Positions 22,362 through 35,000 of a DNA stretch of 64,000 nucleotides are shown piece by piece (positions within the stretch are counted from its first letter, which is position 1; every line of letters starts with the position of its first letter). Where the stretch lies: contig CM060105.1 in NCBI GenBank assembly GCA_030522415.1, forward strand, positions 13,169,206 to 13,233,205, written 5' to 3'. Source of the stretch: Channallabes apus. Its lineage: Eukaryota; Chordata; Actinopteri; Siluriformes; Clariidae. A model generated the notes under the pieces. It saw nothing but the letters and a program-made list of their open reading frames with translations, had not been told where the DNA came from and ran no database searches. The position numbers and the translations under genes were made by a program.

Positions 22362-22625
22362 GTAAGATCATCTCTCTGAGAGTCACATGACCTGCTCCTG
22401 GGTAGAAAAAGCGAAAAAGAGACAGTCTCTCTCCTCTGGATCAGGGCTCAGCTCCACCAAGGGAGCATGTTATTTTATTATTTATTTATTTTATTTATTT
22501 TTTTTAAGTGAAAAATCTAACATGATCTCACACACCTGCTGCCCCCATATAGGAGGAGAGAGCACCTGCTCAGATCATGTTTTGGAAGGTTTCATTAAAA
22601 ATATAATAATAATAATAATCTATCT
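22362..22625 (+). other. NLR intron, no gene
   Basis: The start matches other LRR introns (GAGAGTCACATGACCTGCTCC), then diverges into an A/T-rich run. Confidence 0.5.
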
Positions 22626-24010
22626 ACAGTTGTGTTCAATATAATTGCAGTCCAACATCAGTAACCAGATCAATAATTGTTTTTGGGAGAAATTATATTT
22701 CTTGATGGTAAATATTTTACTTGTAGGTGTAGTGCAGTAATAGAAAACCAACAGACTCAACAGTCATGACTTGCACGCACCTGATTTTGTGTAATTGAAT
22801 CATTAATTGAAATGGGGTGTGTTTAAAATAATAGCAGTGTGGAGTTTAATTAAAGAGGTAAATTATTCTGTGAAAAACAGGCGTCAAACAAGTTCCCCTT
22901 ATTTAAGGATAAATGCAGAAAAGGTTGTCCTGTGCATTTCTCTCTGAACATCAGAGTAAAGTGGGTCGTTCCAGACATTGTTCAGAAGAACAGCGTACTT
23001 TGATTCAATAGTTGATTTGAGATGGAAAACATACAAAGAAGTGCAGAAAATGATCGGCTGCTCTGCTAAAATGATACCAAATGCTTTAAAATGGAGATCA
23101 AAACCAGAAAGACGTGGAAGAAAACGGAAAACTACAATTCGAATGGATCGAAGAATAACAAAATTGGCAAAGACTCAGCCAATGATCAGTTCCAGCATGA
23201 TCACAGAACATCTAAAGTTACCTGTTAGTGCTGTTACTATTAGAAGATGTCTATGTGAAGTCAAGCTATCAGCAAGAAGCCGCCGCAAAGTCCCATTGTT
23301 GAAAATAGGCATGTGCTGAAGAGGTTACAGTTCACCAAAGAACACACTAACTGTTCTAAAGAGAAATGGGGCAATATTTAGTGGACTGATGAAAGTAAGA
23401 TTGTTGTTTTTGGGTTTAGAGGCCACAGACAGTTTGTCATGTGACCCCGAAACACTGAATTCAGGCCACAGTACACTGTGAAGACGGTGAAGCATGGAGA
23501 CACGAGCATCATGATATGGGGATGTAGCTTCTCGTACTGTGGTGTTGGGGCTATTTATCACATTTCAGGGATCATGGATCAATTTGAGTTCATCAGAATA
23601 CTTAAAGAGGTCATGTTGCCTCATGCAGAAGAGGAAATGCCCTTGAAATGGGTGTTTTAACAAGACAACGACCCCAAACACACCAGTATTCGAGCAGCAT
23701 CTTGGTTCCAGACCAACAAGATTAACGTTATGGAGCGCCCAGCGCGATCCCCAGACCTTAATCCAATAGAACAACTTGTGGCCTGACATTAAAAATACTG
23801 TTTCTGAGGCAAAACCAAGAAATGCAGAGGAATTGTGGCGTGTAGTACAATTGTACAGATGTGAAGCAGTTCTCAGAAACCTGGTTATACAACTAAATAT
23901 TAGCTCAGAGAAAGATTCAACTTCAAGCATTTTAGTTTAAACGGTAAATTCATCACTTTATAAAGATGAGTGATGACGCTGCTATTTGTTTAACAGACTA
24001 ATATTTGTTT
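22626..24010 (+). mobile_element. Tc1-like transposon, decayed
   Basis: The left end near TACAGTTGTGTTCAATATAA is a known type of fish Tc1 terminus (usually reading AAAATAATAGCAG next). Transposase sequence follows. The right end is poorly kept (GCTGCTATTTGTTTAACAG near 23,980), so the end coordinate is approximate. Confidence 0.7.
22978..23940 (+). pseudogene. Tc1-like transposase in several frames
   Basis: The N-terminal HTH pair is open at 22978-23319 ([20 protein letters not shown], then GRKRKTT). After a frame change the first D region lies near 23,380 (GGACTGATGAAAG), and TVKHGDTSIMIWGC is at 23478-23660. The QDNDPKHTS and SPDLNPIE blocks follow a TAA at 23658-23660. All catalytic regions can be found but at least three breaks separate them. 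Dead copy in an NLR intron. Confidence 0.8.
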
Positions 24011-25348
24011 TTCTTCACTTTCTGTAAACTAATTATACATTTAGCACATTTTTCTTCATGTTGTGATTCAGAATAGAATGTGCAGGAAGTCCAATGTGAT
24101 TATGTGATTTAAATTAAAAGTGTGTGTATATATACATATGTATATACAGTGGTGTGAAAAACTATTTGCCCCCTCCTGATTTCTTATTCTTTTGCATGTT
24201 TGTCACACAAAATGTTTCTGCTCATCAAACACATTTAACTATTAGTCAAAGATAACACAAGTAAACAAAAAAATGCAGTTTTTAAATGAGGGGTTTTATT
24301 ATTTAGGGAGAAAAAAATCCAAACCTACATTCAATTCAATTCAGTTTTATTTGTATAGCGCTTTTAACAATTGACATTGTCTCAAAACAGCTTTACACAA
24401 TCAAAAGAATTATTTAAGTTTGTATGGAATGTGAATGTGTATGAATCAAAATGTTCAGATATTCCCTGCTGAGCAAGCCCGAGGGCGACAATGGCAAGGA
24501 AAAACTCCCTGAGATGGTAATAGGAAGAAACCTTGAGAGGAACCAGACTCGACAGGGAACCCATCCTCATCTGGGTGAAACAGATAGCAGGAAATGATCT
24601 GCATTTATACAGTGTTAAGTGTTAGGTTCAGCTATAATAGTTGATGTTAATTGATGTTATAATAGTTGATGTAAAATGGAGTCCAGTAGTTATTCGAGAC
24701 TCAGATAGACTTGTAGAAAGTTCCAGTCCTGAACTATCGAATTGTCAAGTCCTCAGAGAAACAGCTGACAACACCAGTCGAGGCCAGAACCATCTTCTAA
24801 GTAGATAGAATCATCCCCAGGCACCAGGCACATCCTAAAGAGACACACGGGGCATCCATGCGATCAGACCTCCAACCAGAAACCGGGCACCAGGATGGAC
24901 CAGACAGGTCCGGAGGGCAGAGGGAGTCTGGATCACTGGCAGCTCAGGAACCACATGTGTAGCTCGACAGAGAGAGAGAGAGAAAGAGTGAAAGGGGGAG
25001 ACAGGGGGAGAGAGGAAAGAGAAAGAGGGGGAGGAAGAGAAGAGGAGGAAGGATTGCAATTAGGTATGGTCACAGTCACAATGTCTAATGTGAATGTATA
25101 TTTACTGTAGAGTGCAAGCAGGGACTCCGGCAGGACTAACTATGACAGCATAACTAAAAGGGAGAGCCAGAAGGAAACACAAACATGAGGGCTCCCTGAG
25201 ATGTAAAGCAAACAATCACCTCACCGTCAACAAACCTGAGTGATCAAATGAGACTGAGGAAGACAGCATCTGAAACATACCAGTTCACCATAATACTCTA
25301 CGTCCATGAGTCCCCCAGATCTGCTCCTTTACCTTATGGCAAATCTAT

Positions 25349-28319
25349 TTATAAAAATGCTTGGCTAAATAAATAGGTTTTGAGCCTAGACTTAAACACT
25401 GAGACTGTGTCTGAGTCCCGAACACTATTTGGAAGACTATTCCATAATTTTGGGGCTTTGTAAGAAAAAGCTCTGCCCCCAGCTGTAGTTTTCATAATAC
25501 GCGGTACTGATAAGCAGCCTGCATCCTTTGACCGAAGTAGGCGTGGGGGATCGTAAGACACTAGCAGTTCGCTCAGATACTGCGGGGCGAGACCATTTAA
25601 TGCCTTATATGTCAAGAGTAGTATTTTAAAATCAACGCGAAATTTCACAGGGAGCCAATGCAGTGAAGATAGGATAGGGGTGATGTGCTCATATCTTCTG
25701 GTTCTAGTGAGGACTCTCGCTGCTGCATTCTGGACTAGCTGAAGCTTGTTTATGCACCTAACTGAACAACCAGACAGTAAGGCATTACAATAGTCCAACC
25801 TAGAAGTGATAAAAGCATGAACTAGTTTTTCTGCATCGTTTAGCGACAATATATTTCTTATTTTGGCGATATTTCTGAGGTGAAAGAATGCTATCCTGGT
25901 GATATTATCTACATGAGCTTCAAATGAAAGGCTGGAATCTATAATCACGCCGAGGTCTTTTACTGTTGCACTTGACGGAACAGAAAGGCCATCTAAAGTT
26001 ATGGTGTGATCTAAGATTTTACTTCTAGCTGTATGCAGTCCTATGACTAGAAATTCTGTCTTATCCGGATTAAGCAGAAGGAAGTTAATTAGCATCCAAT
26101 TTCTTATGTCCTGCACACATTGCTCAACTTTAGTAAGATGGTTTTTCTCATCAGATTTTGTTGAGACGTATAGCTGTTTGTCGTCAGCATAACAATGAAA
26201 ACTAATACCATGCTTACGGATTATGTTGCCCAGAGGAAGCATGTAAAGGGAAAAAAGCAGTGGGCCTAAAACTGAACCCTGCGGAACGCCAAACTCCACT
26301 AGAGAACATGCAGAATAATCACCATTTAAGTCTACATACTGATAACGATCGGTCAAATAGGATCTGATCCAGGAGAGGGCTTGTACCCTTAATTCCTACT
26401 ACATTTTCTAATCTGTGAAGAAGAATAGCATGATCAATAGTGTCAAAAGCTGCACTGAGGTCGAGTAATACAAGCATAGTTACACAACCCTGATCAGAGG
26501 CCAATAGGAGGTCATTTACTACTTTAACGAGTGCTGTTTCTGTGCTGTGATGAGGCCTAAATCCTGACTGATACAGTTCATGTATGCCATTTCTATGTAG
26601 ATATGAGCATAGCTGCTCCGCTACTATCTTTTCCAGAATCTTAGAGATAAAGGGGAGGTTTGATATTGGCCTGTAATTGGACAGCTGACAGGGGTCGAGG
26701 TCAGGTTTCTTAATTATTGGTTTGATGACTGCTAATTTAAAAGATTTTGGAACATAACCAATGCTGAGTGAGGAATTAATTATTCTCAACAGCGGTTCTG
26801 TAATTACTGGTACTATCTGTTTAAGAAAATGAGTCGGTATAGGATCTAATATACAGGTTGATGAATTTGCAGAAGAGATGAGTGAAATTAGTTCATTCTC
26901 TTCAAGAGGAGTAAAGTATTCTAGGTTTGAATCTGACATGGCTAGGTTAACATCTGTATCAATTACATTGTTTGGTTTCAAAGCCTCAATTTTATGCCTA
27001 ATATTTACAATTTTATTATTAAAAAAGTTCATGAAGTCCTCACTATTGCATGATGTTGTTGTGGAGATTTCTGTAGTGGTCTTATTTCTGGTTAATTTGG
27101 CTACGGTATTAAATAAAAATCTAGGATTATTTTTATTTTCTTCTATAAGAGTGGAGAGATACGTTGATCTAGCTACACTAAGAGCTTTCCTATAGTTCAG
27201 GATGCTCTCTTTCCATGCTATTTGAAATACTAACAATTTAGTTTGACGCCATTTACGCTCTAATTTCCGAGCAGTCTGTTTTAAAGTGCGCGTGTGATCG
27301 TTATACCAGGGAGCGAGTTTCTTATCTCTAATAATTTTTCTTTTAGCTGGAGCTACATTATCTAAGGTACAACGAAGTGTCGACTCTAAATATTCAGTCG
27401 CCTGATCAAGTTCTGTGGGGTCAGACGGTGGCCTAATCGAAGTTGGTAACTCTGGGAGATTACTGATAAAACTCTGTGTGGTAGTTGATGTGAATGTACG
27501 TTTAATACGGTAGCGCGGTGCTGTGCGTACATTATCACTGTGACACACTTGAATGGAGACAAGATAGTGATCTGAGATAATTTCAGACAGTGGAATTGTG
27601 AATACATTTCTTATAATTAATCCGAAGAATATTACTAAATCTAAAGTGTGACCTGCTTTATGAGTGGGTCCTACTACACACTGATTTACGCCTGCGGAGT
27701 CCAGTATGGATATAAATGCTGTTCTCAGAGGGTCTTCTGGATTCTCAAAATGAATGTTAAAATCTCAAGCAATTAACACTTTGTCTACAGAAATGACCAG
27801 GTCTGAGATGAAATCCGCAAATTCACTAAGAAATTCAGAATACGGCCCTGGAGGTCTGTAAATTATAATTAGTGGAATCGACTGAGCTGATTTAATATAC
27901 TTAAATAGACTTATGTTACTATAGAGAATTTCAAATGAGTTAAATTTGTGTCCGTGTTTTTGTACGATAGACAGATTATCATTATGAATAACTGCGACGC
28001 CTCCTCCTCTACCAGTTAACCGAGGCTGGTGTATGTAGCTGTATCCAGGAGGACTAGCTTCATTTAGAGCTACATACTCATCCTGTTTAACCCATGTTTC
28101 AGTTAAACAGAGTATATCAAATGCCTGATCTGTGATAATTTCATTAACAATAACTGCTTTTGATGCGAGAGATCTAATATTTAACAATCCTAGCTTCAGA
28201 TCAGAGGTGCCGGCTGTGCATTCAGTATGATCTGAGTTTGTGGTCTTTATGTTAATTAAATTATTGAAACAGACTTTCTGAGTCTTTCTACATTTTTGCT
28301 TAGATCGGGGAACAGACAC
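25349..28319 (-). pseudogene. L2 ORF2 (endonuclease and reverse transcriptase), copy A, two breaks
   Basis: The APE-type endonuclease ([41 protein letters not shown]) is cut by TGA at 27,763, exactly where the catalytic GDFN box should read; DFNIH follows the stop. RT motifs lie between 26,319 and 27,548 ([38 protein letters not shown]), then a one-base insertion at about 26,371 shifts frame (GGCTTGTACC here, GGCTGTACC in copy B). YADD is present ([10 protein letters not shown]). The C-terminal zone has [13 protein letters not shown]. Confidence 0.88.
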
Positions 28320-28415
28320 AGTCTCAATAAGGTGAACCCTGAGTGACGACTCTATGCAGCTAGCAGACGGTTGGTTTAGCCTGTCTGTCTGCTCCCTGGC
28401 CTGGGCTCTGGATTG

Positions 28416-28649
28416 TCACCGATTAACTAGACCTCTACTGAGACTATGGGCTATACTACAGGAAATGAGAGCAGCACCTTCCCGAGTGGGATGGACACCG
28501 TCCCGCCCTAACAGGCCAGCTTTGCCCTCAAAGGTCTTCCAATTATCTATGTAGCCCACATTATTTTTGGAGCACCACCTGGACATCCAGCGGTTCAGCG
28601 ACCATAACCTGCTGTAAGCTATGTCACCACGTCTCATTGGGATGGCCAT
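28416..28649 (-). pseudogene. L2 ORF1 C-terminus, SGNH-esterase-like
   Basis: It ends with GRDGVHPTREGAAL, the Asp-x-x-His block of SGNH esterases seen in CR1/L2 ORF1 proteins. The N-terminal part with the GDS box was lost by 5' truncation of the LINE. The full version is in copy C (53122-54045). Confidence 0.75.
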
Positions 28650-29711
28650 TACATGGCCCTGTGTGAAAAAGTAATTGCCCCCTGAACCTCATAACTGGTT
28701 GGGCCACCCTTAGCAGCAATAACTGCAATCAAGCGTTTGCGATAACTTGCAACGAGTCTTTTACAGCGCTCTGGAGGAATTTTGGCCCACTCATCTTTGC
28801 AGAATTGTTGTAATTCAGCTTTATTTGAGGGTTTTCTTGCATGAACCGCCTTTTTAAGGTCATGCCACAACATCTCAATAGGATTCAGGTCAGGACTTTG
28901 ACTAGGCCACTCCAAAGTCTTCATTTTCTTTTTCTTCAGCCATTCAGAGGTGGATTTGCTGGTGTGTTTTGGGTCATTGTCCTGCTGCAGCACCCAAGAT
29001 CGCTTCAGCTTGAGTTGACGAACAGATGGCCGGACATTCTCCTTCAGGATTTTTTGGTAGACAGTAGAATTCATAGTTCCATCTATCACAGCAAGCCTTC
29101 CAGGTCCTGAAGCAGCAAAACAACCCCAGACCATCACACTACCACCACCATATTTTACTGTTGGTATGATGTTCTTTTTCTGAAATGCTGTGTTACTTTT
29201 ACGCCAGATGTAACGGGACACGCACCTTCCAAAAAGTTCAACTTTTGTCTCGTCGGTCCACAAGGTATTTTCCCAAAAGTCTTGGCAATCATTGAGATGT
29301 TTTTTAGCAAAATTGAGACGAGCCTTAATGTTCTTTTTGCTTAAAAGTGGTTTGCGCCTTGGAAATCTGCCATGCAGGCCGTTTTTGCCCAGTCTCTTTC
29401 TTATGGTGGAGTCGTGAACACTGACCTTAATTGAGGCAAGTGAGGCCTGCAGTTCTTTAGATGTTGTCCTGGGGTCTTTTGTGGCCTCTCGGATGAGTTG
29501 TCTCTGAGCTCTTGGAGGTAATTTCGGTCGGCCGGCCACTCCTGGGAAGGTTCACCACTGTTCCATGTTTTTGCCATTTGTGGATAATGGCTCTCACTGT
29601 GGTTCGCTGGAGTCCCAAAGCTTTAGAAATGGCTTTATAACCTTTACCAGACTGATAGATCTCAATTACTTTTGTTCTCATTTGTTTCTGAATTTCTTTG
29701 GATCTTGGCAT
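28649..29711 (-). pseudogene. Tc1-like transposase, one frameshift from complete
   Basis: The N-terminal half, 29711 down to about 29,525, has the paired HTH (VIEIYQSGKGYKAISKALGL, VRAIIHKWQKHGTV, then GRP). After a one-base shift at about 29,520-29,535 the frame is open to the end. The DDE triad is intact: WTDETKVELFG, QQDNDPKHTS, SPDLNPIEMLW. The stop lies at the junction with the inserted LINE, a position where the uninterrupted element also has a stop codon. It is the best preserved Tc1 transposase in the window. Confidence 0.9.
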
Positions 29712-30090
29712 GATGTCTAGCTTTTGAGGTGCTTTTGGTCTACTTCTCTGTGTCAGGTAGCTCCTATTTAAGTGATTTCTTGATTGAAACAGGTGTGGCA
29801 GTAATCAGGCCTGGGGGTGACTACAGAAATTGAACTCAGGTGTGATAAACCACAGTTAAGTTATTTTTTAACAAGGGGGGCAATCACTTTTTCACACAGG
29901 GCCATGTAGATTTGGAGTTTTTTTTCTCCCTTAATAACGTAAACCTTCATTTAAAAACTGCATTTTGTGTTCAATTATGTTATCTTTGACTAATAGTTAA
30001 CGGTTTTTGATGAGCAGAAACATTTAAGTGTGACAAACATGCAAAAGAATAAGAAATCAGGAAGGGGGCAAATAGTTTTTCACACCACTG

Positions 30091-30646
30091 TATATACAGT
30101 ATATAGCGGAGAAATGTTTGTCCACTTACAAGTATGGTTGGGTATCACTGGGTTTTTTTAAGATATGGAGTTACATCTCTGGTCGATGGGTAATTTACTG
30201 GCTAATGGCTAATGGTTAGCCTTCTTTAACAATTAATTTTGGTTTAACTTTTATATAAATTAATATTCACAACATTACCGTCAACCGTTTGCTACAGAAA
30301 AATCCCTTTTTCTCCATGTTATATTCATTACAGTACAGGTTTAAAAAGCAGCAAAAATGGGTGGGAAATGCCTCATAACATCCCCAACATAAGTGGGTTA
30401 AAACAGTTTGTTTTTCACCCATTTTTATTGTCTGTCTTGTGATTGGCTAGTACAATGCACATCACCAAAGGAGCGTTCAGTTTATTTAAAACTACACCCA
30501 CTGAAATAGTGTGTGTTAGACAGAAGTTAAACAGCAGTATTTCATCTGTAACATTAACACACACTTACATGTACATTAACTTGGTAAAAAAAAAAAAGTA
30601 GAATTCATGAGATTTAAGATGAGCAGTAACATTCACAATAAGGTTT

Positions 30647-30686
<40 letters not shown>

Positions 30687-30697
30687 CAGATATATAC
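30091..30697 (+). other. NLR intron, no gene
   Basis: AT-rich sequence after the Tc1 end, with a (CA)n/(TA)n run at 30,650-30,697 next to the LINE that follows. Confidence 0.5.
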
Positions 30698-31537
30698 AGA
30701 TACCTCGGTGTTCACATCACATAGGACCTGTCATGGTCCTGTCACATCAACACCGTGGTGAAAAAAGCCTGGCAGCGTCTCTACCACCTCAGACGCTTGA
30801 GAGACTTTAGACTGCCCTCCAGGGTGCTCAGGAACTTCTACTCCTGCACCATAGAGAGCATCCTGACGGGAAACATCACGACCTGGTTCGGGAACAGCAC
30901 CATGCAGGACAGAAGAGCTCTACAGAGGGTGGTGCGATCAGCCGAGCGCATCATCCGCACTGAGCTCCCTGACCTGCACTCCATCTACAGCAAGCGGTGC
31001 TGGACTAAGGCCAGGAAGATCATGAAGGACCTCAGTCACCCCAGTAATGGACTGTTCTCTTTGTTGCGGTCTGGGAAGAGATTCCGCTCCCTAAAGGCCA
31101 ACACAGAGAGACTGAGGAGGAGCTTCTTCCCGCAGGCGATAAGGTCTCTCAATCACACCTCCACACAGGACTAATAACATATTTTTAAGCTCACAACACT
31201 GACTGGACAATCATGGACACATTCATACACACTTGCACTAAATACTCATACATCTGGACAATTGCACATGTCACCTTCATGCATATTTGCACAACCACTG
31301 ACACTTTAATCCTATATTTCCATATTTTTGCAATATTTTATTATATGCCCTTATGCACAGTTAATTTTACTAGTTAAAATTATTTCTTTAGTATTTCCTT
31401 TTTATTGATTATTTATTTTATGTACAAGCTTTTATTTTCTTTTTTTAAGGTCACTGGCGGTCGTATAAAGCATTTCACTGCATATTATACTGTGTATGAT
31501 TGTGTATGTGACCAATAAAATTTGAATTTGAATTTGA
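30698..31537 (+). mobile_element. Rex1/CR1-like LINE fragment, 3' end only
   Basis: It starts within ORF2 at GATACCTCGGTGTTCACATC and runs to the tail AATAAAATTTGAATTTGAAT. Almost the same as the corresponding part of the LINE at 32,012-35,245 but in opposite orientation, so the two copies form an imperfect inverted pair about 470 bases apart. Confidence 0.85.
30755..31174 (+). pseudogene. LINE ORF2 C-terminus
   Basis: 139 codons open: KKAWQRLYHLRRLRDFRLPS, LRNFYSCTIESILTGNITTW, DRRALQRVVRSAERII and the closing RSFFPQAIRSLN. It corresponds to the region after the RT of the neighbouring copy. No RT or endonuclease. Confidence 0.85.
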
Positions 31538-31562
31538 CTTGTTCTTCAGTAGCAGTTTTTAC

Positions 31563-31567
<5 letters not shown>

Positions 31568-31641
<74 letters not shown>
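31568..31641 (+). repeat. (CA)n microsatellite, about 36 units
   Basis: Uninterrupted CA run. Confidence 0.95.
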
Positions 31642-31645
<4 letters not shown>

Positions 31646-32011
31646 AAGGTTTGTTCACCAGAAACTTAATCATACAGATCATGCACACTTAATGCATCAC
31701 ACTTTCTAACAGAAGTAGTTATTATTATTATTCCAAAACAAAAAGGAATAAAACAATTAAACAGACAAGAACTGAATACACACTTTACAGGAAGTTTATG
31801 GGACGCTTCTCAGGCTTTATGGTTAACACTTTATGCTCTATTTATTCACTTTTCAAAATGCTCCTGTTTGTTATCTGAGTCGCAATCTTCTGCAGAGGAA
31901 AAGGTAAACTCCTCCCACTGTCCAGAACTTCCTGAACCTTCAGCTGACCTTCTACTCCATTGTGGTACTTGTTACTGTACAAAAGTCATCCTCGCTCTTC
32001 AGCACTTATGT
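31642..32011 (+). other. Spacer between two LINE copies, no gene
   Basis: No coding or repeat signal recognised. Confidence 0.5.
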
Positions 32012-35000
32012 ATTCAAATTCAAATTCAAATTTTATTAGTCACATACACAATCATACACAGTATAATATGCAGTGAAATGTTTTTATACGACCGCCAGTG
32101 ACCTTAAAAAGAAAGAAAATAAGAAAATAAAATCTTGTACGTAAAATAAATAATCAATAAAAAGGAAATACTAAGAAATAATTTTAACTAGTAAAATTTG
32201 TAAAATTAACTGTGCATAAGGGCATAATAAAATATTGCAAAAATATAGAAATATGGTATTAAAGTGTCCGTGGTTGTGCAAATATGCATGAAAGGTGACA
32301 TGTGCAATTGTCCAGATGTATGAGTATTTAGTGCAAGTGTGTATGAATGTGTCCATGATTGTCCAGTCAGTGTTGTGAGCTTAAAAGATGTTATTAGTCC
32401 TGTGTGGAGGTGTGATTGAGAGACCTTATCGCCTGCGGGAAGAAGCTCCTCCTCAGTCTCTCTGTGTTGGCCTTTAGGGAGCGGAATCTCTTCCCAGACC
32501 GCAACAAAGAGAACAGTCCATTACTGGGGTGACTGAGGTCCTTCACGATCTTCCTGGCCTTAGTCCAGCACCGCTTGCTGTAGATGGAGTGCAGGTCAGG
32601 GAGCTCAGTGTGGATGATGCGCTCGGCTGATCGCACCACCCTCTGTAGAGCTCGTCTGTCCTGCATGGTGCTGTTCCCGAACCAGGTCGTGATGTTTCCC
32701 GTCAGGATGCTCTCTATGGTGCAGGAGTAGAAGTTCCTGAGCACCTTGGAGGGCAGTCTAAAGTCTCTCAAGCGTCTGAGGTGGTAGAGACGCTGCCGGG
32801 CTTTTTTCACCACGGTGTTGATGTGACAGGACCATGATAGGTCCTGCGTGATGTGAACACCGAGGTATCTGAAGCTGTCCACTCTCTCCACTGGGCTCCT
32901 GTTGATGACGGGGGTCTGGTAGTTCCTCTCCTTCTTTGTACTAAAGTCCACTATCAGCTCCTTTGTCTTACTGACGTTCAGGAGGAGATTGTTCCTCTGG
33001 CACCAGTTCTCCAGATTTCCAATCTCCTCTAGGTAGTCCGACTCATCATTGTTGGTGATCAGTCCGACCACGACGGTGTCGTCAGCAAACTTGATGATGG
33101 AGGTGGAGTTGGTAGTGGCCACGCAGTCGTGGGTGTACAAAGAGTACAGCAGGGGGCTCAGAACACAACCCTGGGGGGCTCCAGTGCTGAGAGTGAGTGT
33201 AGCTGAGACATGTCCACCCATCCTTACTGCCTGTGGTCTGCCAGTCAGAAAATTGGAGATCCACTGACATATAGATGAGCTCAGTCCCAGGTGCTCCAGC
33301 TTGGTGGTGAGTGTGGAAGGAATTATTGTGTTAAAAGCAGAGCTGTAGTCGATGAAGAGCATTTTAACATAATTCCCTTTCCTAGTGTCCAGGTGAGTGA
33401 GTGATGTGTGGAGGAGATGAGAGATTGCATCGTCTGTGGAGCGGTTCTGACGGTATGCAAACTGTAGTGGGTCCAGTGTGTCGGGTAGTGAAGAAATGAT
33501 GAAGTCTCTGATAAGGCGTTCAAAGCACTTCATCACTACTGAGGTGAGAGCTACAGGGCGATAGTCATTGAGAGAAGCAGGATGTGGTTTCTTTGGAACA
33601 GGAACAATAATGGACTCTTTGAAGCATGTGGGGATCACCGACTGAGATAAAGAGATGTTGAATATCTCAGTGAACACAGGTGCTAGCTGGTCTGCGCAGG
33701 CTCTGAGAATACGACCTGAGATGCCGTCTGGTCCTGCTGCTTTCCTGGTGTTCACTCTCTTGAAGGCTCTCCTCACGTCGTGCTCGGAGATGATGAGCGC
33801 GTTCCCGGTGCTGACTGTGTCTTCCTGTCTGCAGCCGTTAGCGCCGCTAGCATTAGCGCCGTTAGCATTAGCGCCGTTAGCATTAGCATTGCTAGCGTCT
33901 TTAGCTGCAGCCTCGAAGCGAGCGTAAAATGTGTTCAGCTCGTCTGCCAGAGTCGCGTCCGCGTTCTTCATACCGGATGTTGGTGCTTTATAATCCGTTA
34001 TTGTTCTTAGTCCCTGTCACAGGCTCCTAGAGTCACTCTGTTGAAGCTGTGACTCTAGTTTTCTCCCGTAGCGCTGCTTCGCCTCTTTCACCGCCTTCCG
34101 GACGTTATATGACGCAGCCTTGTACGGTTCCATGTCCCCCGATGCAAGTCCCGTGTTGTAGGCAGCTGTGCGAGATCTCAGAGCATCGCGGATGGTTTTA
34201 TCCACCCACGGCTTCTGGTTGGGAAACGTTCTGATAGTCTTTTTCTCTACCGTATCGTCTGCCAGCTTTTCAATAAATCCCACAACCGCTTCCGTAAACA
34301 CGCTGACGTCATCATCGGAGCTGTTTCTAAACATGTCCCAGTCTGCGTCATCGAGTGCGTCCTGTAACGCGGCCACCGATTGGTCCGTCCAGCGCGCGAC
34401 CTCCCTCAGGACCGGAACTTCCTGTTTCAGCCTTTGTTTATATTTTGGCATGAGGAAAATGGCGGCGTGGTCGGATTTACCAAACGCTGGACGAGATTGT
34501 GCCTTGTAACCGTCTTTGACCGTGGTATAACAATGGTCCAGTGTCCTTTCGCCCCTGGTGGGGCAGGTGATGTGCTGATAAAAGTTCGGCGCTGCGCGTT
34601 TGAGGTTGGCACTATTAAAATCCCCCGCCACAATGAGCGCAGCGTCCCGGTGTTGTGTCTGGTGCTGTGTGAGTGCCTCATGCAGCTCGCATAAGGCAGT
34701 TTCAGTGTCCGCTTGTGGAGGTATGTAAACGGCGCTGATTATGACCGATGTGAACTCCCGTGGAAGATAAAATGGACGACACATGATGGACAGTAGTTCC
34801 AGGTTTGGTGTGCAGGAGCGTGTAAGAGGAACAACGCTCGCGCTGTTGCACCAGCTGTTGTTCACCATTAAGCACACGCCGCCTCCCCTTGACTTCCCCG
34901 AGTCCCGCGTCCTGTCCATGCGGTGAACCGAGAAGAACTCGGCTGGTTGTATGGCGTGGTCTGGCACCGCTGGGTTCAGCCATGTCTCGGTGAAGCAGAG

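Larger units (their letters stand above)
24331..28649 (-). mobile_element. L2-clade LINE, copy A, 5'-truncated
   Basis: The 3' end (left) has the AATTGAATTGAAT tail and an untranslated region with GGAGTTTTTCCTTGCCATTG on the - strand. ORF2 lies at 25349-28319 and a C-terminal piece of ORF1 at 28416-28649. It is flanked by TACAT (24326-24330 and 28650-28654) inside a Tc1 inverted repeat. Very similar to copy B at 38,705, more distantly to copy C at 49,291. Confidence 0.88.
24147..30090 (-). mobile_element. Tc1-like transposon split by an L2 LINE
   Basis: The ends CAGTGGTGTGAAAAACTATT (24147) and its complement (30090) are flanked by TA. Inverted repeats of about 200 bases match on both sides (CATGTTTGTCACAC, TGACTAATAGTTAA in opposite orientations). 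Without the LINE at 24331-28649 and its duplicated TACAT, the element would be about 1.62 kb, the usual Tc1 size. The LINE therefore arrived after the Tc1. Confidence 0.92.
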
